Source: Lytechinus pictus (taxonomy: Eukaryota; Echinodermata; Echinoidea; Temnopleuroida; Toxopneustidae). From it: 64,000 nt of DNA. Positions within the stretch are counted from its first letter, which is position 1; every line of letters starts with the position of its first letter. The stretch spans positions 20,849,701 through 20,913,700 of the forward strand of contig NC_087252.1 in assembly GCF_037042905.1 (NCBI RefSeq), given 5' to 3'. Under the pieces are notes generated by a model. The model saw only the letters and a list, made by a program, of their open reading frames with translations. It had not been told where the DNA came from and did no database searches. A program made the translations under genes and the position numbers. This document shows positions 48,401 through 57,169 of the stretch, in pieces.

Positions 48401-49837
48401 TTTGAAGAGGTGGTGCTCCATACCAGGAAATCGGATTGGGGTATAATTGGATTCATTTTGATTATCCTGTATTTATCAATGATATAATGTGGTATAGGGT
48501 TATTTCAGACCGGAAATGGGATTGTGGTGCTGGTGTATATTCATTTTGATTTTCCTGTATTTATCAATGATATAATGTGGTATAGGGTAATTTAGTATCT
48601 ATAGGGTTTCATTTCAGACCGGAAATGGGATTGTGGTGCTGGTGTACATTCATTTTGATTTTCCTGTATTTATCAATGATATTATGTGGTATAAACGATT
48701 AGGGGTTTTGTAAAGTGGGTTAATAAGCCATTCTTTTGATATTTTCATAATAACAATATCTGATATTAACAGCTACTGAAATCATGCAATATGAATGGCT
48801 GACTGGATTTTTCAGGAAACAATGCATTTGTAAAGTCTGTCTGAAACAGATCCTGGATTTATCTAGATCTACATGTACTATGACACATTGTATCTAGAAC
48901 TGGTCGATATCTAATTTCAATATCAGTTGTATACCACTGGTCACCAAAATATTGCCTATTTATGAAAGACATATATCATCGACATCGAGTCTGAAAATTC
49001 ATTACATAAACTGTATAAAGTTCATTATGTAAAATTCAGAGAGCAGGAAGAGGAAAAAGGCAAGCAAGGCTTTCATTTCATCGTTACTTGAGAGAGCACT
49101 TGGGTACCATCTTTATACTAAGTTCTGACTAGTTTAAAGCAATACAGAGCAGCAACAAATATTAATTAACTTTTACATAATCAACAATACTCTGGTCATA
49201 CCATGTTTCCGCTATGTATCAATAAGATCATAAAACCATAATAATATTATCTATATTGACCAAGGGAAGCCAGTTCTGAAAACTGTTCTCCCAGCGGGCC
49301 CTGCTATTATTATTACCCCGGCTTTAGCTGGACTGCCTAGGCGCTCAAGCATTCAAGGAATTTCATCCTACCGGGTACCCATTCACCTCACCTGGGTTGA
49401 GTGCAGCACAATGTGGATAAATTCCTTGCTGAAGGAAATTATGCCATGGCTGGGATTCGACCCCACGACCCTGTTTCAATGTCAGAAGACAAATGCACTG
49501 TTCCCCAACGCTCCACATTGAATATTTGAATATTCACCATAATTGAATATTCAGTATTTTATATATCGCATAATTTCGATAATGTCAAAATATTGCCAAG
49601 CACTAAAGGTGACAATCACCCTTGATTTTCATAAATGCGTTCTCATAGTTTTTTGCAAGTTTTACTGGTTCAATCAAAGACAAAGAGTTAATAAGCAATA
49701 AAACTCCACTTACTCTTTGGGTTTCTCCCCGCAAGCACAGAGAGCTAGCACCGTCAGAAGACAGAGCGCTGATGCAAGAATAATGAAGACGGTTGCCGGC
49801 GGTGATAGATGACCGAATTCTGCGCCTTTTGATGAAT
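29518..49837 (-). CDS. PAG1/Cbp-like transmembrane adaptor (5'-partial)
   Basis: Nine exons (49837-49714, 42910-42829, 41781-41298, 38576-38416, 35524-35355, 34869-34692, 33661-33491, 31000-30931, 30449-29518) join in one frame of about 789 residues. The first encodes the helix TVFIILASALCLLTVLAL followed by CAC, a likely palmitoylation site as in PAG1. The long cytoplasmic tail carries 17 YxxV/I motifs (YDTI, YNSV, YASV, YAKV, YATV, YARV, YTQV, YEQV, YEEI, YAVV, YAKV, YAKV, YSDI, YADV, YQSI, YQAV, YEAV), proline patches LPELPP, VPPVPHKP and PVPPTR, and ends ETRI, a class I PDZ ligand like the TRL end of vertebrate PAG1. PAG1 is a raft adaptor phosphorylated by Src kinases that recruits Csk. 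The N-terminal exon is not found. Orthology is inference from architecture; a lineage-specific YxxV adaptor is the alternative. Confidence 0.8.
30450..30930. other. Intron of the PAG1-like gene
   Basis: AT-rich, GT-AG bounded on the minus strand. Nothing else recognised. Confidence 0.55.
30931..31000 (-). CDS. PAG1-like exon with YEEI motif
   Basis: 70 nt, acceptor AAAACCATCCAG, donor CCTG|GTAAGA. It encodes TFPGMGRGRVYEEITEDN then RPRPP. YEEI is the optimal Src-family SH2 ligand. An alternative acceptor at 30980 is compatible only with the alternative donor of the preceding exon. Confidence 0.78.
31371..31938. repeat. TIR element (GGGCCCTGCCTTACAAAGAG), copy 1
   Basis: Left GGGCCCTGCCTTACAAAGAG with GATTGATCCAATCA; right GATCGGATCAATCGCAACTC and CTTTGTAAGATATGGCCC. 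A related copy is at 58062-58568. Confidence 0.75.
32298..32482. repeat. MITE (AACGACTGGTGATCC), copy 2
   Basis: Same ends and core as 27088-27276: GGTGGGTGTTTCATAAAGCT mirrored by AGCTTTATGAAACACCCACC. Confidence 0.85.
32819..33413. repeat. Long-TIR MITE, AAAGGAGAATGAAAC family, copy 2
   Basis: Starts AAAGGGGAATGGAACC and ends GGTTTCATTCTCCTTTAA. Shares CTATGGAGATCCTCCCATTG and ATGCTCATAACCTTCTCATT with 11030-11626. Lies directly next to the exon at 33491-33661. Confidence 0.82.
33491..33661 (-). CDS. PAG1-like exon with YEQV motif
   Basis: 171 nt, phase 0 at both ends when donor AGC|GTAAGG is used. It encodes VSARESLESIRARQQQDH, an Ala-rich helix-like segment and QDFDGIYEQVDDNS. A second donor 17 nt further on (AACAG|GTACCT) would also keep frame if the next exon began at 30980. 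Confidence 0.8.
33662..34691. other. Intron of the PAG1-like gene
   Basis: AT-rich intron, no repeat pairs or frames recognised. A decayed echo of the neighbouring exon edge (GGCTTTCCTGAGCACTAACC) occurs at about 34039 in the same order as GGCTTTCTCGAGCACTGACC at 33643. Confidence 0.5.
34692..34869 (-). CDS. PAG1-like exon, Gly/Pro-rich linker
   Basis: 178 nt, acceptor TTTTTCTTATAG, donor CAA|GTAAGA. It encodes MSSPSSPISGRGDGGGSPN, then a low-complexity run of Gly-Pro-Gly units and ends EPPYTQ. Joining to the next exon (VSARES) completes the motif YTQV, which supports this junction. Confidence 0.78.
34870..35354. other. Intron of the PAG1-like gene
   Basis: AT-rich, no features seen beyond splice sites. 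Confidence 0.5.
35355..35524 (-). CDS. PAG1-like exon with YARV and VPPVPHKP
   Basis: 170 nt, acceptor ATCTTTCCACCAG, donor CAGAG|GTACGG. It encodes EREHGYARVKDVHVKP, an acidic stretch and EEVPPVPHKPHDLESPEN, a likely SH3 ligand similar to the PPPVP patch of PAG1. Confidence 0.83.
35525..36738. other. Intron of the PAG1-like gene, no gene seen
   Basis: Contains a half-type MITE end (GGATGTTTCACAAAGATTCG) at about 36045, similar to 19165-19381, and repeated CTGAAA phrases at 35670-35815. Confidence 0.45.
36739..36899. repeat. MITE (AACGACTGGTGAACA), copy 3
   Basis: TTTAAGAACGACTGGTGAAC mirrored by ATCACCAGTCGTTCTTTAAA, ending GCTTTATGAAAAGGCCCCC. It abuts the left edge of the exon-tail array. 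Confidence 0.8.
36899..38415 (-). repeat. Tandem array of exon tail plus intron (about 150 bp units)
   Basis: Ten units follow the exon at 38416-38576 in the direction of transcription. Their exon-like parts start (plus coordinates) at 36899 (degenerate), 37049, 37201, 37351, 37507, 37656, 37808, 37959, 38100 and 38281, spaced 141-181 and mostly 149-156 bp. Each has the NNSNHPYATVKDKK-like coding tail followed by a GTATG donor, then intron-like DNA. Seven of nine donor-bearing units keep the parent frame; 37049 is frameshifted and 37808 has an in-frame TAG. Confidence 0.9.
38416..38576 (-). CDS. PAG1-like exon with YAKV and YATV motifs
   Basis: 161 nt, acceptor TTATTTTCTCCAG, donor AAG|GTATGA. 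It enters in phase 1 and exits in phase 0. It encodes ADESDYDGSYAKVKDV then NNHPYATVQDKK. The last 45 nt plus donor are the parent of the tandem array immediately downstream in transcription (36899-38415). Confidence 0.85.
38577..40420. other. Intron of the PAG1-like gene
   Basis: Mostly unique AT-rich DNA. A possible MITE runs 39297-39757 (GGGCAATTCCATA at left, TGGAATAGCCC at right) and includes three AACGTGAGTAACC words (about 39360, 39549 as CATGAGTAACC, 39729). Confidence 0.45.
40421..41022. repeat. Long-TIR MITE related to the GTCAAGTCCACCCC family
   Basis: Starts AAAGGGGTACTCTGGGTTAA and ends CCCGGAGCATTCCTTTAAA; arms GAAAATTTCATCAAAATCAG and CGATTTTGATCGAATTTTC are inverted. Confidence 0.7.
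41298..41781 (-). CDS. PAG1-like exon with YDTI, YNSV and YASV motifs
   Basis: 484 nt, acceptor TTTCTCCTCTTAG, donor AAGG|GTAAGA. Ser/Pro-rich start (SLTPSPPSPNG), a proline patch RRLPELPPMHSKVPGIP, then YNGTYDTIKDD, DPAYNSVED and GGDYASVKG. The RLPELPP and YASV parts resemble segments of vertebrate PAG1. Confidence 0.85.
41782..42424. other. Intron of the PAG1-like gene
   Basis: AT-rich, nothing recognised. Confidence 0.5.
42425..42787. repeat. Poly-G/poly-C ended TIR element, copy 1
   Basis: Left end is G10 then CACTCACATATATTGGTGG and ACGGGGACGTGCCG; it ends in CAGTGC followed by C14. An inverted copy is at 54449-54909. Confidence 0.75.
42829..42910 (-). CDS. PAG1-like exon, basic juxtamembrane segment
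   Basis: 82 nt, acceptor TTTCCTGCAG, donor GTG|GTGAGT. It encodes EKPPAKAKTKSKSKTRDTQK and then ENGAEIV. The Lys-rich run fits a juxtamembrane region near acidic lipid. Phases agree with both neighbours. Confidence 0.8.
43075..44075. repeat. Dispersed element split by a younger MITE
   Basis: 43075-43370 and 43970-44075 match the continuous copy at about 23548-23960; the block 43371-43969 between them is a GTCAAGTCCACCCC MITE. Confidence 0.8.
43371..43969. repeat. Long-TIR MITE, AAAGGTCAAGTCCACCCC family, copy 2
   Basis: TAAAGGTCAAGTCCACCCC to GGGGTGGACTTGTCCTTTA. Inserted in the element described for 43075-44075. Confidence 0.88.
44076..45570. repeat. Intron with TGCAGACTA-type repeats and tRNA-like segments
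   Basis: 44363-44763 holds several copies of AGTCTGCAAGCACAGACTC/GCCTGCAGACTA, also found at 58590 and 60460. A tRNA-like stretch with B-box-like GAGTTCAAATCCC lies at about 45412-45480 (plus), probably SINE-derived. Confidence 0.45.
45576..46039. repeat. TIR element with G18 and C18 ends
   Basis: Begins G18, then TTGGGCAGTCAAATATGTTG; ends CAATACATTTGACTG then C18. Interior repeats AAAC(T/G)TGTTTAGGG about six times. Confidence 0.8.
46040..46639. other. Intron of the PAG1-like gene, no gene seen
   Basis: Ordinary AT-rich DNA; ATGATCATGATCATG palindromic words begin near 46610 at the edge of the GAT tract. Confidence 0.45.
46640..47170. repeat. GAT/ATC trinucleotide satellite, about 530 bp
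   Basis: Nearly pure (GAT)n with interspersed GGGGAT, GAC and AAT variants; all frames are open, giving long Met/Asp, His or Ile/Ser artefacts. Confidence 0.95.
47171..47703. other. Intron of the PAG1-like gene, no gene seen
   Basis: AT-rich, no gene or repeat recognised. Confidence 0.45.
47704..48690. mobile_element. Foldback element with triplicated right end
   Basis: Arms 47704-48070 and 48150-48497 are inverted (CATTGATAAATACAGGATGATC against GATTATCCTGTATTTATCAATG). The right-end block TTTCCTGTATTTATCAATGA with GACCGGAAATGGGATTGTGG is then repeated twice more to 48690. Confidence 0.8.
48706..48852. repeat. MITE remnant (TTTGTAAA ends), copy 3
   Basis: Shares AGCTACTGAAATCATGCAATATGAATGGCTG with the 22924 family in the order CTACTGAAATCC...GATTGGCTG. 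Ends are weak. Confidence 0.45.
48853..49299. other. Intron of the PAG1-like gene
   Basis: No gene or repeat recognised. Confidence 0.45.
49300..49515 (-). repeat. tRNA-derived SINE remnant
   Basis: On the minus strand GTCGTGGGGTCGAATCCCAG resembles a tRNA B box with GGAGCGTTGGGGAACAGTGC about 30 nt before it as a decayed A-box region; a GCTGAAGGAAATTATGCCAT body follows. Not a functional tRNA. Confidence 0.55.
49714..49837 (-). CDS. PAG1-like transmembrane exon
   Basis: The acceptor is TTCCTTCACCAG and the donor AAAGA|GTAAGT. The exon enters in phase 1 and leaves in phase 2. It encodes SSKGAEFGHLSPPA, one hydrophobic helix of about 20 residues, then CAC and GEKPK. No ATG is present, so an upstream exon supplies the start. 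Confidence 0.85.
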
Positions 49838-51795
49838 CTGGTGAAGGAATAAATAAACAGGAGAAAAGGTTGTTTAATGAATAATTAAAGATGGATTCTG
49901 AGACAAAGAAAAGAAAAACATGGATTAATAATTTACATCTTTGGGAAGGGCCCCAGCTGCTCAATCCATATATCGGTATAACTCCTTCTTCATAGGCAAC
50001 AATACAACTAGCAATGCAAACTTATTGTCAATTTAAAGTCAATTGCCCCTGTTTTGGCATACAATGATGTATCAAGTACATGTACATGTATTCCTGTATA
50101 CCTAGCAAAAACTGTGTGTACATGTATCTGTGGAAATGAAAATTTTATTAAAGACAGAAAATATAATCTTCTTCCAAAATGTGAGTCATCTGTATGTTAT
50201 TATTGTTGTTGTCATGTTTCTTTTGGGGTCCTCATTGTGTTGTTGGGGTTATGGAAATTAAAACTTTTAAAATGCTGTTTGAGATGCTTGTGAAAAAAAT
50301 AAAACTAACTGCGGATTTTCAACTCCAAATATGACATTATATTTTCAACAACCGGTGCTCTCCCTTTACTATGAAAGGAAATTGAAAGCATATTTCTTGA
50401 TGGAATAGAGTTGTAAAACTATAAAGGAGAATCACACGATACTTCGTCCCTTCTTTTATAGCTTGTCAATACACAACTGAAGTACTGAACACTGTGCCAT
50501 TCATCATGTGTCACACTGTCAATGAGAACCGATACCAATTTCACTCTTTACTTGAATAGCATGGCCTAATAAATAATAAGGACATGAAAAGCAAACTATG
50601 AAATATTGACACACTGTTTTATTTGCTTTCTTAAATAACCAATTTGATTAATACCTAAACGGTTTCTCTTGTAAAGGTAGCTCTGTGTGAACAAAGGGAA
50701 ATTCCCTCTTTCAACTTTGAGCTTTATAATACAGAATAAAAGTATTTCAGCAATCATGTTATTTTGGTGATATTTTTAGAATAGAATCCCTGCAAAAGTT
50801 AGAGCAATTTTGAAAATCATGTACATGTATGTACCTGATTATAACAAGTATTTACTTTTCAGCAGGGGCAGCCATGCTGGCCATGGGATATTTTCAATTG
50901 GATAAGAGTGGGAGGGAACGAGATGACCTAAAAATATGACGTCATATTTATTTTTCTTCTAAATTTAATAAAAGGGGTTTTTTGAGTAACAAAGCTTGAC
51001 CTTTCATCATCTTTTTGCTCGTTTTTATCCTTTCTTCCTTTAAAAACTCTGACTAAGAATTCTAACTTATTTATGAAGTATATATATGTATTCAGAAAAT
51101 ACCCGGCTCTGATGGCACCTCATAATACCTTTTTTATTGTTCCACTGCAGTTTATTGAGCATTGAAATGATGACAACATGCATTCATGCTTTCCTTTGTT
51201 AAACTCATCATTTTAAGGCCTCTTTTGTTGCCTGGAAACAGCCTAAAATCTTGTTTCCCACACTTTACTTCCCATTTTGAACAAACAATAGCAGACATCA
51301 AACTTGAATAAATACGATAGGATGGGGGGGGGTCGGGTGTCCGGACACTTTAAAATTTTGAATCCTCCTTTTTTAGTCTATGGAATGTACAAAAAATATA
51401 AAGTCAATAGTTGTAATTTTTCATTTTTTTTCTCTATAATATTGCCAAGACTTTGCACTAAACATTGATGAAACTTTGCTTGCTAACTTTGTCAAATGGC
51501 TGTTTAAAATTGATTGTCCGGACACACAACATCTGGGTATACATATATGTGCATACTAGACTACTAGTGATGTGCATACATGTATTTAATAGTACTAGTA
51601 TTTTTTCACAACACTGGCCTTCTTGGGAAATCCATGAGAAAAAAAAATGATAAAAAAGAGATGATATTGAATATTTTCTTTCAATTCGCAAACTGACATA
51701 GCTAACACAGTATACATGTACATGTATAGTGCATGTGTTCAGGAATGGGAAGGATAACATTCATACTAGAAATGCATATATGATGATGATTATGA

Positions 51796-51827
<32 letters not shown>

Positions 51828-52317
51828 ATGATGAAGATGATGATGATGATGATAGGTTCTTGTATAGCACCAGTATCTGCCTCTGCTGGGCATTCATGGC
51901 ACTTGCTCAAAACTAGGTAATGTCTCACAAATTTCAGTGACTTCAAACAGTGCTTAAAATCATCATTCAGTTCAAACACGTAAAGTTCTATAACAAATCA
52001 ATAAATTTAATTGACTTTATATGACACCTAGATACATGTAGATCCTTGAGATTTGATTGGTTGTTTGATATCGTTCATTCAGCCCATTTGGCAATGACGT
52101 CATCAACCATACAATTTTCTATCCATTCATCGTGCAATTTCGGATCCATACGATTTTATCCACTGTACTCGCGCACCGAGACTGCAGCTCATGCACCATC
52201 AGTGCGCATGTTGGAACGACGTAACAATCAACAGACCAAACTCGAACTGCATGAGCATGTTTTGCATCGAAATTCATGAATTTCATATGAAAAAAAAAAT
52301 TAGGTGTCATATAAACC
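49838..52317. other. Upstream of the PAG1-like membrane exon, no gene seen
   Basis: It may contain the missing 5' exon, but no short ATG exon with a phase-1 donor could be singled out. A (GAT)n tract lies at 51779-51855 and a G8 run near 51326. Confidence 0.45.
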
Positions 52318-52490
52318 AAATAATGAATGTATTTTCATTCGTGCAATGGACAGAATACTTCATTCGGTGAAAGATGAAAATGAATTATCCATTCAACTTG
52401 GCTACACCTCATTGAATGGATCATTTCATCTTTCACCTCATGAAGTATTCTGTCCATTGCACTCATAAACATTCATTATTTGTATAATGT
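52318..52490. repeat. Perfectly spaced inverted repeat, about 75-bp arms
   Basis: CAAATAATGAATG...GCAATGGACAGAATACTTCA pairs with TGAAGTATTCTGTCCATTGC...CATTCATTATTTG around a short loop near 52403. Confidence 0.8.
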
Positions 52491-53021
52491 ACTTGATAAC
52501 TCTTTTTTAAAATCTAATTGCAACTTTCATGTCTCTATACCCCCCCCCCCCTTCACAACTACATGTATACAGAAACTTTGCACTCTACATAGTGGTCCAT
52601 CATAAATTGCAACCCCTTCAAAAAGTATAGTACGCACAAAGATTATTAAAGAGTGGCATCAAATGGATGCATCCAATGCTTTAAAAAAAATTATCATCAG
52701 GGTCGCAATGGTTGTAGCCAGTCGCACCACCAATTGTGAAAGGGGCTTTTTAATAAGGAAACCTTTAATTATTTGCATACACTATATGATTTTTTTTTTT
52801 ATCACGCAAATGATTTGTATTACAATGTTCAGTTGGCCCTCCCTCCCTTTCAATTATTTATATTTCAATTTGATTATTGTCTATTGTAATGTTATAATGT
52901 TATCAATTTTTGTATCTATACTTCATAAGTGATTTTATGCTACTATGTCAATTGTATAATAATTGTAAATATGAGATTGAAAGTGGAAAATAAAAAAACA
53001 ATTGAATTGAACTTTCCCTTT
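52491..53021. other. Repeat-rich intergenic DNA, no gene seen
   Basis: C10 run at 52540, A/T-rich with a terminal A-rich stretch (AATAAAAAAACAATTGAATTG) like a retroposed tail near 52989-53010. Confidence 0.45.
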
Positions 53022-53358
53022 AAAGCAGATACAAACCAATAGCGCCATCTCGAGTCCCCAACTACTCATACCTGGACAGTTTCCTGACCCATAATGCTAG
53101 TGTAGTCTGGTAATATAGACCCACTTGAATGATAACATGCTAATTAACTACTCAATACATTTATACCGCAATAATTATGTTACCAAGTAGCGAAACAATT
53201 ATTTTTCCTCTCAAAACATTTTATTTTCTTTTTACAAATACAATTATAGGTCAATTCATTCTCTGTAGTAGTAGTAGATATCTGAAAACGTATATTTTAA
53301 GACTATATATTTATAACGCACAGTCAATGAGAGACCACACACAGTTCACTCCCCCTTT
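53022..53358. repeat. Dispersed element (AGCAGATACAAACCAATAGC), copy 2
   Basis: Inverted relative to 22535-22856. Ends CAGTTCACTCCCCCTTTAA and directly abuts the next MITE. Confidence 0.82.
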
Positions 53359-53965
53359 AAAGGTCAAGTCCACCCCAGAAAATTGTTGATTTGAATCGAT
53401 AGAGAAAAATCAAACAAACATAACGCTGCAAATTTCATTGATATCGGATGTAAAATAAGAAAGTTATGACATTTTAAAGATTCGCTTATTTTTCAGAAAA
53501 CAGTTCAATGCGCAACTCAGCGATATGCAAATGAGAGAGTCAATGATGTCCATCACTCACTATTTCTTTTGTTTTTTATTGTTTGAATCATACAATATTT
53601 CAATTTTTACAGATTTGACAATAAGGACCAACTTAACTTAACCATAAACTGTTAAAATAATGGCAATTGCACATGTTCAGGGAGAAATAAAACTTTGTTT
53701 CACTTGACGAGGAGAAAATTTGAATATTTCATATTTCATATAATAAAATACAAAAGAAATAGTGAGTGGGTGACGTCATCAGTCTGCCAATTTGCACACC
53801 GACCAGGATGTGCATATAACTGTTTTGTGAAATTAAGCGAAACTTTAAAATGTCATAACTTTCTTATTTTACTTCCGATTTTGATGAAATTTTCAGTGTT
53901 TTGCTTGTTGGATTTTTCTCCCTCTTTTCAAATCAACTTTTTGTTGGGGTGGACTTGTCCTTTAA
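53358..53965. repeat. Long-TIR MITE, AAAGGTCAAGTCCACCCC family, copy 3
   Basis: TAAAGGTCAAGTCCACCCC to GGGGTGGACTTGTCCTTTA, sharing its first TTTAA with the preceding element. Confidence 0.87.
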
Positions 53966-54448
53966 TAAGCACCAAAGTTGAACTTGAAATCAGACAAGAC
54001 AATGTGATACTGTATATTAATATGCAAACATGTACAGAGGGAAAAATTGTGTACATATTCATTATAATGCCTTGTTAACTCTACACCGGTGAATAAACAA
54101 TAGGCTACTTTCTGGCCTACTTTGTGATAGTAATAATTAGTCATTCCAGGGTTTGTTTGCCTAGTCAAGGGGAATATTGACAGGAGGCAGGGCACTGTTT
54201 ACACGCTACTCAACTTGGTCTGAATTTATGCAGGACTTCCCGAATAAAACCATGGACCAATTATCGACTGGACCTTATACTGTAAATAGGTAGTTTTGCA
54301 GGTTAGAAATTAGTTGACTGGCAATGGTTTTACACAGCTATTCCTTGATGCTTGAACTGTATTAACTCTATTGTAGTGCGTAATAAAACACATTTATGTT
54401 TCTAATAATTTGAAGCACTGCATATTATTGCCCTTGTAGCTGTAGCCC

Positions 54449-54909
54449 GGGGGGGCACTCAAATTATCTTTTGATGGGAATGTGCCTCACGAAATTCTGA
54501 AAGGAACAGAGTAAGGGGTAAAAGAACGGGGTCTTGGGAACTAAATATACATGTACATGTATACTGCGTGGTGTGAACAACAGGGTCCACAGAACAGGAT
54601 CGCGACACTGTAGGTACGGTGCACCATTACGCTGTGAATGCGCTAGCCATGCATGGAACGGCTACTAGTTATGTGTAGGGAGTTGCGAAGCCGTACGTGC
54701 ATCTCTCGCCTGCGGTGCTCGACAATTTTGGCAGGGCTGGGCAACTGAGATGTCTCGTAACAGGGGTCTTGCGAGCGGGGCTGGGCGGCTTATGAACTCA
54801 ACTTTTCTCATTCTGAGAATCTAGATCACTGAAAATTGTGTCTGAAAAAGTTGGTTAACAAAGCGGCACGTCCCCGTACCACCAATATATGTGAGTGCCC
54901 CCCCCCCTC
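54449..54909. repeat. Poly-G/poly-C ended TIR element, copy 2
   Basis: Starts CCCGGGGGGGCACTCA and ends GGCACGTCCCCGTACCACCA with ATATATGTGAGTGC and C11. Inverted relative to 42425-42787. Confidence 0.75.
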
Positions 54910-55985
54910 TTGTTTGTAGCTGCCAATAATTTGGATTGATTCCCCTAGCTCCAAAATCTATTCAGAGTTTGTAAAACTGATCCAGATCACATGATTGACA
55001 TCTCAACAACTAGTGAGTGACTTTTCAGGACCATCTTCATTATATGTTTGGTGTTATACTCGTGAAAAAAAATTACCAAACACTATTAAACACCAATAGG
55101 TCAACACTGAACTTGAAATCACCCAATGTGAATCATGATCAAATCGTGCAGGCAGAACTTCCAATCCATGCCATGGGAATAATTGTAAGGAAATGTAATT
55201 TTCAATTTCAATTTCAGTTTCAATTTCAAGTGCATAGTGTGCTTAAAATGGAACTCACTCTTGGTACAATTTCCTTTTCTTATGCATGAAGCACTGAATT
55301 GAAATACGGTATTACAAATAGTTACCATACTACATGTAGGCCCATGCACGTTTAAATGTACAGCACATTTTGATAGATCTGATTATTTTTACTATCAAGA
55401 CATATCCTGCTTTCCATGTAAAAGCATCCATTAAATAAATCTCAACAACACATTGTATTTTTTAAAGTAATAAAGACTCCAATTTAGGAGCGAAGAAATA
55501 TCCTGAGTTTGTTTACATGTACATTCAAAAAATAAAAGTGTTTTTAAAAATAGAGGTCAGTCGACAGTTTTAAGTTTCCTCCAATTTTCTTGATGAAACA
55601 GGACATTTTTGTATCAAAACCAAAATAAATTCCGCCGCAACATAAAGTTGATTTTAAATGGTAAAACGTAAACTCAAGATTTAATCAAAATTGGATGAAA
55701 AATAAGAAAAGAAAGCACAAAATTTCACTGAATTTTCAAACAGTTTAATATTGAGCAACATAATTCATTCAATGCAGAAGAAAAAAGTGAGTGACAGGAT
55801 CAACTCTCTGATATCACCGAGATGTGCATAACCTTGTGAAAAAAGCAAAATTTTGAAATGTCATCTCTTTCTCATTTTACAAACCTACACCCAATATAGA
55901 CAATATTTTTCAGAATCATGCTTGTTTGATTTTTCTCTTTTTTCTCACATTCAAGTCAACTCTTTGTTGTACGTGTACATGTACA
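54910..55985. repeat. Microsatellite and decayed MITE
   Basis: (TTTCAA)n-type run at about 55198-55230. A badly decayed GTCAAGTCCACCCC-family copy spans roughly 55630-55960 (TTGTTTGATTTTTCTC end). No gene. Confidence 0.5.
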
Positions 55986-56470
55986 GAAGGTGGTTTCAAA
56001 CCGCCGCGATCACAAGAATCCCCGTTAAATTACGAGAACATTTTTAGGCTAAAAAATACCCATTAATTATTCCTGCATTCACACCGCCCCCCCAAAAAAC
56101 CCTTTGGGATAAATTCCTGAAGTTAGAAGCATGCGCAGTATGGTCTAATAAGCAGGCAAGGCGCGAGATTCAAAACCACTAGCCCAGCAGCCACCCACGG
56201 CGCCCGCGCCCAACGACACGCTGGGCTGTAAGTTCCCGTAAATTGCTAGCACATTGCCAAAATACCTGCGACCTTGGAAAAATCCCCGCGAAAGTTCTCG
56301 TAATTTCGCCAAGTACCTACTTTTTAGCGGGTATTTCGTTTCGGGGGAAATTATGCGTAGTTTGCTTTCACATTACCAAAATACCTGGTATTTTCTCTGA
56401 TCGGGGTAAATTTCCCGATCAGAGAATACCTGGAACTGACAAACTTCGAGGCGGTCTGAAACCACCTTTT
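55986..56470. repeat. TIR element (AAGGTGGTTTCAAACCGCC ends)
   Basis: AAGGTGGTTTCAAACCGCC mirrored by GGCGGTCTGAAACCACCTT. Interior GC-richer with GGTAAATTTCCC phrases. Confidence 0.8.
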
Positions 56471-56579
56471 AACAGCTTTAATGTTGCAGATTTAGGCAGC
56501 AGGATGTAAAGAGTTGCCCATGAAAATATTTTGCCTGCTGTACTTTCTTATTGCAGGGCCTGTTGATAAAGTAGTCTTG

Positions 56580-57169
56580 AAGGGTCAAGTCCTCCCATGG
56601 ATTTTTTTTATTTAAATCAATATAGAAAAATCAAACAAGCATAATGCTGAAAATTTCATCAAAATCAGATGTAAAATAAGAAAGTTAAAAAAATGACAAT
56701 TTAAAGTTTTGCTTATTTTTCACAAAACAGATATGCACAACTCAGTGAAATGCAAAATGAGAGAGTCGATATTAATGTCCCTCACTATTTCTTAAAAATT
56801 GTTTTTTGTTTTAATCAATCAGATTTGACAATATGGACCAACATGACTGAGCCATAAAATGTTATAACAATGGCAATACCACATGTTCAGTGAGGAATAA
56901 AATTTGTTTCACAGGGCAACAATAAGAAAATTGGAATATTTCATATGATAACGTACAAAAGAAGTGAGTGATTGATGTCATCAGTCCCCTCATTCGCATA
57001 CCATACCAACCAGGATGTGAATATAACTGTTTTGTGAAATTAAGCGAAACTTTAAAATGTTATAATTTTCTGATTTTAGCGATTTGGATGAAATTTTCAG
57101 TGTTATGCTTGTTGGATTTTACTCTTTTTATTCAAATCAACTTTTTGTTGGGGTGGACTTTTCCTTTAA
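56580..57169. repeat. Long-TIR MITE, AAAGGTCAAGTCCACCCC family, copy 4
   Basis: AGGGTCAAGTCCTCCC to GGGGTGGACTTTTCCTTTAA; more diverged than the other copies. Confidence 0.82.
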
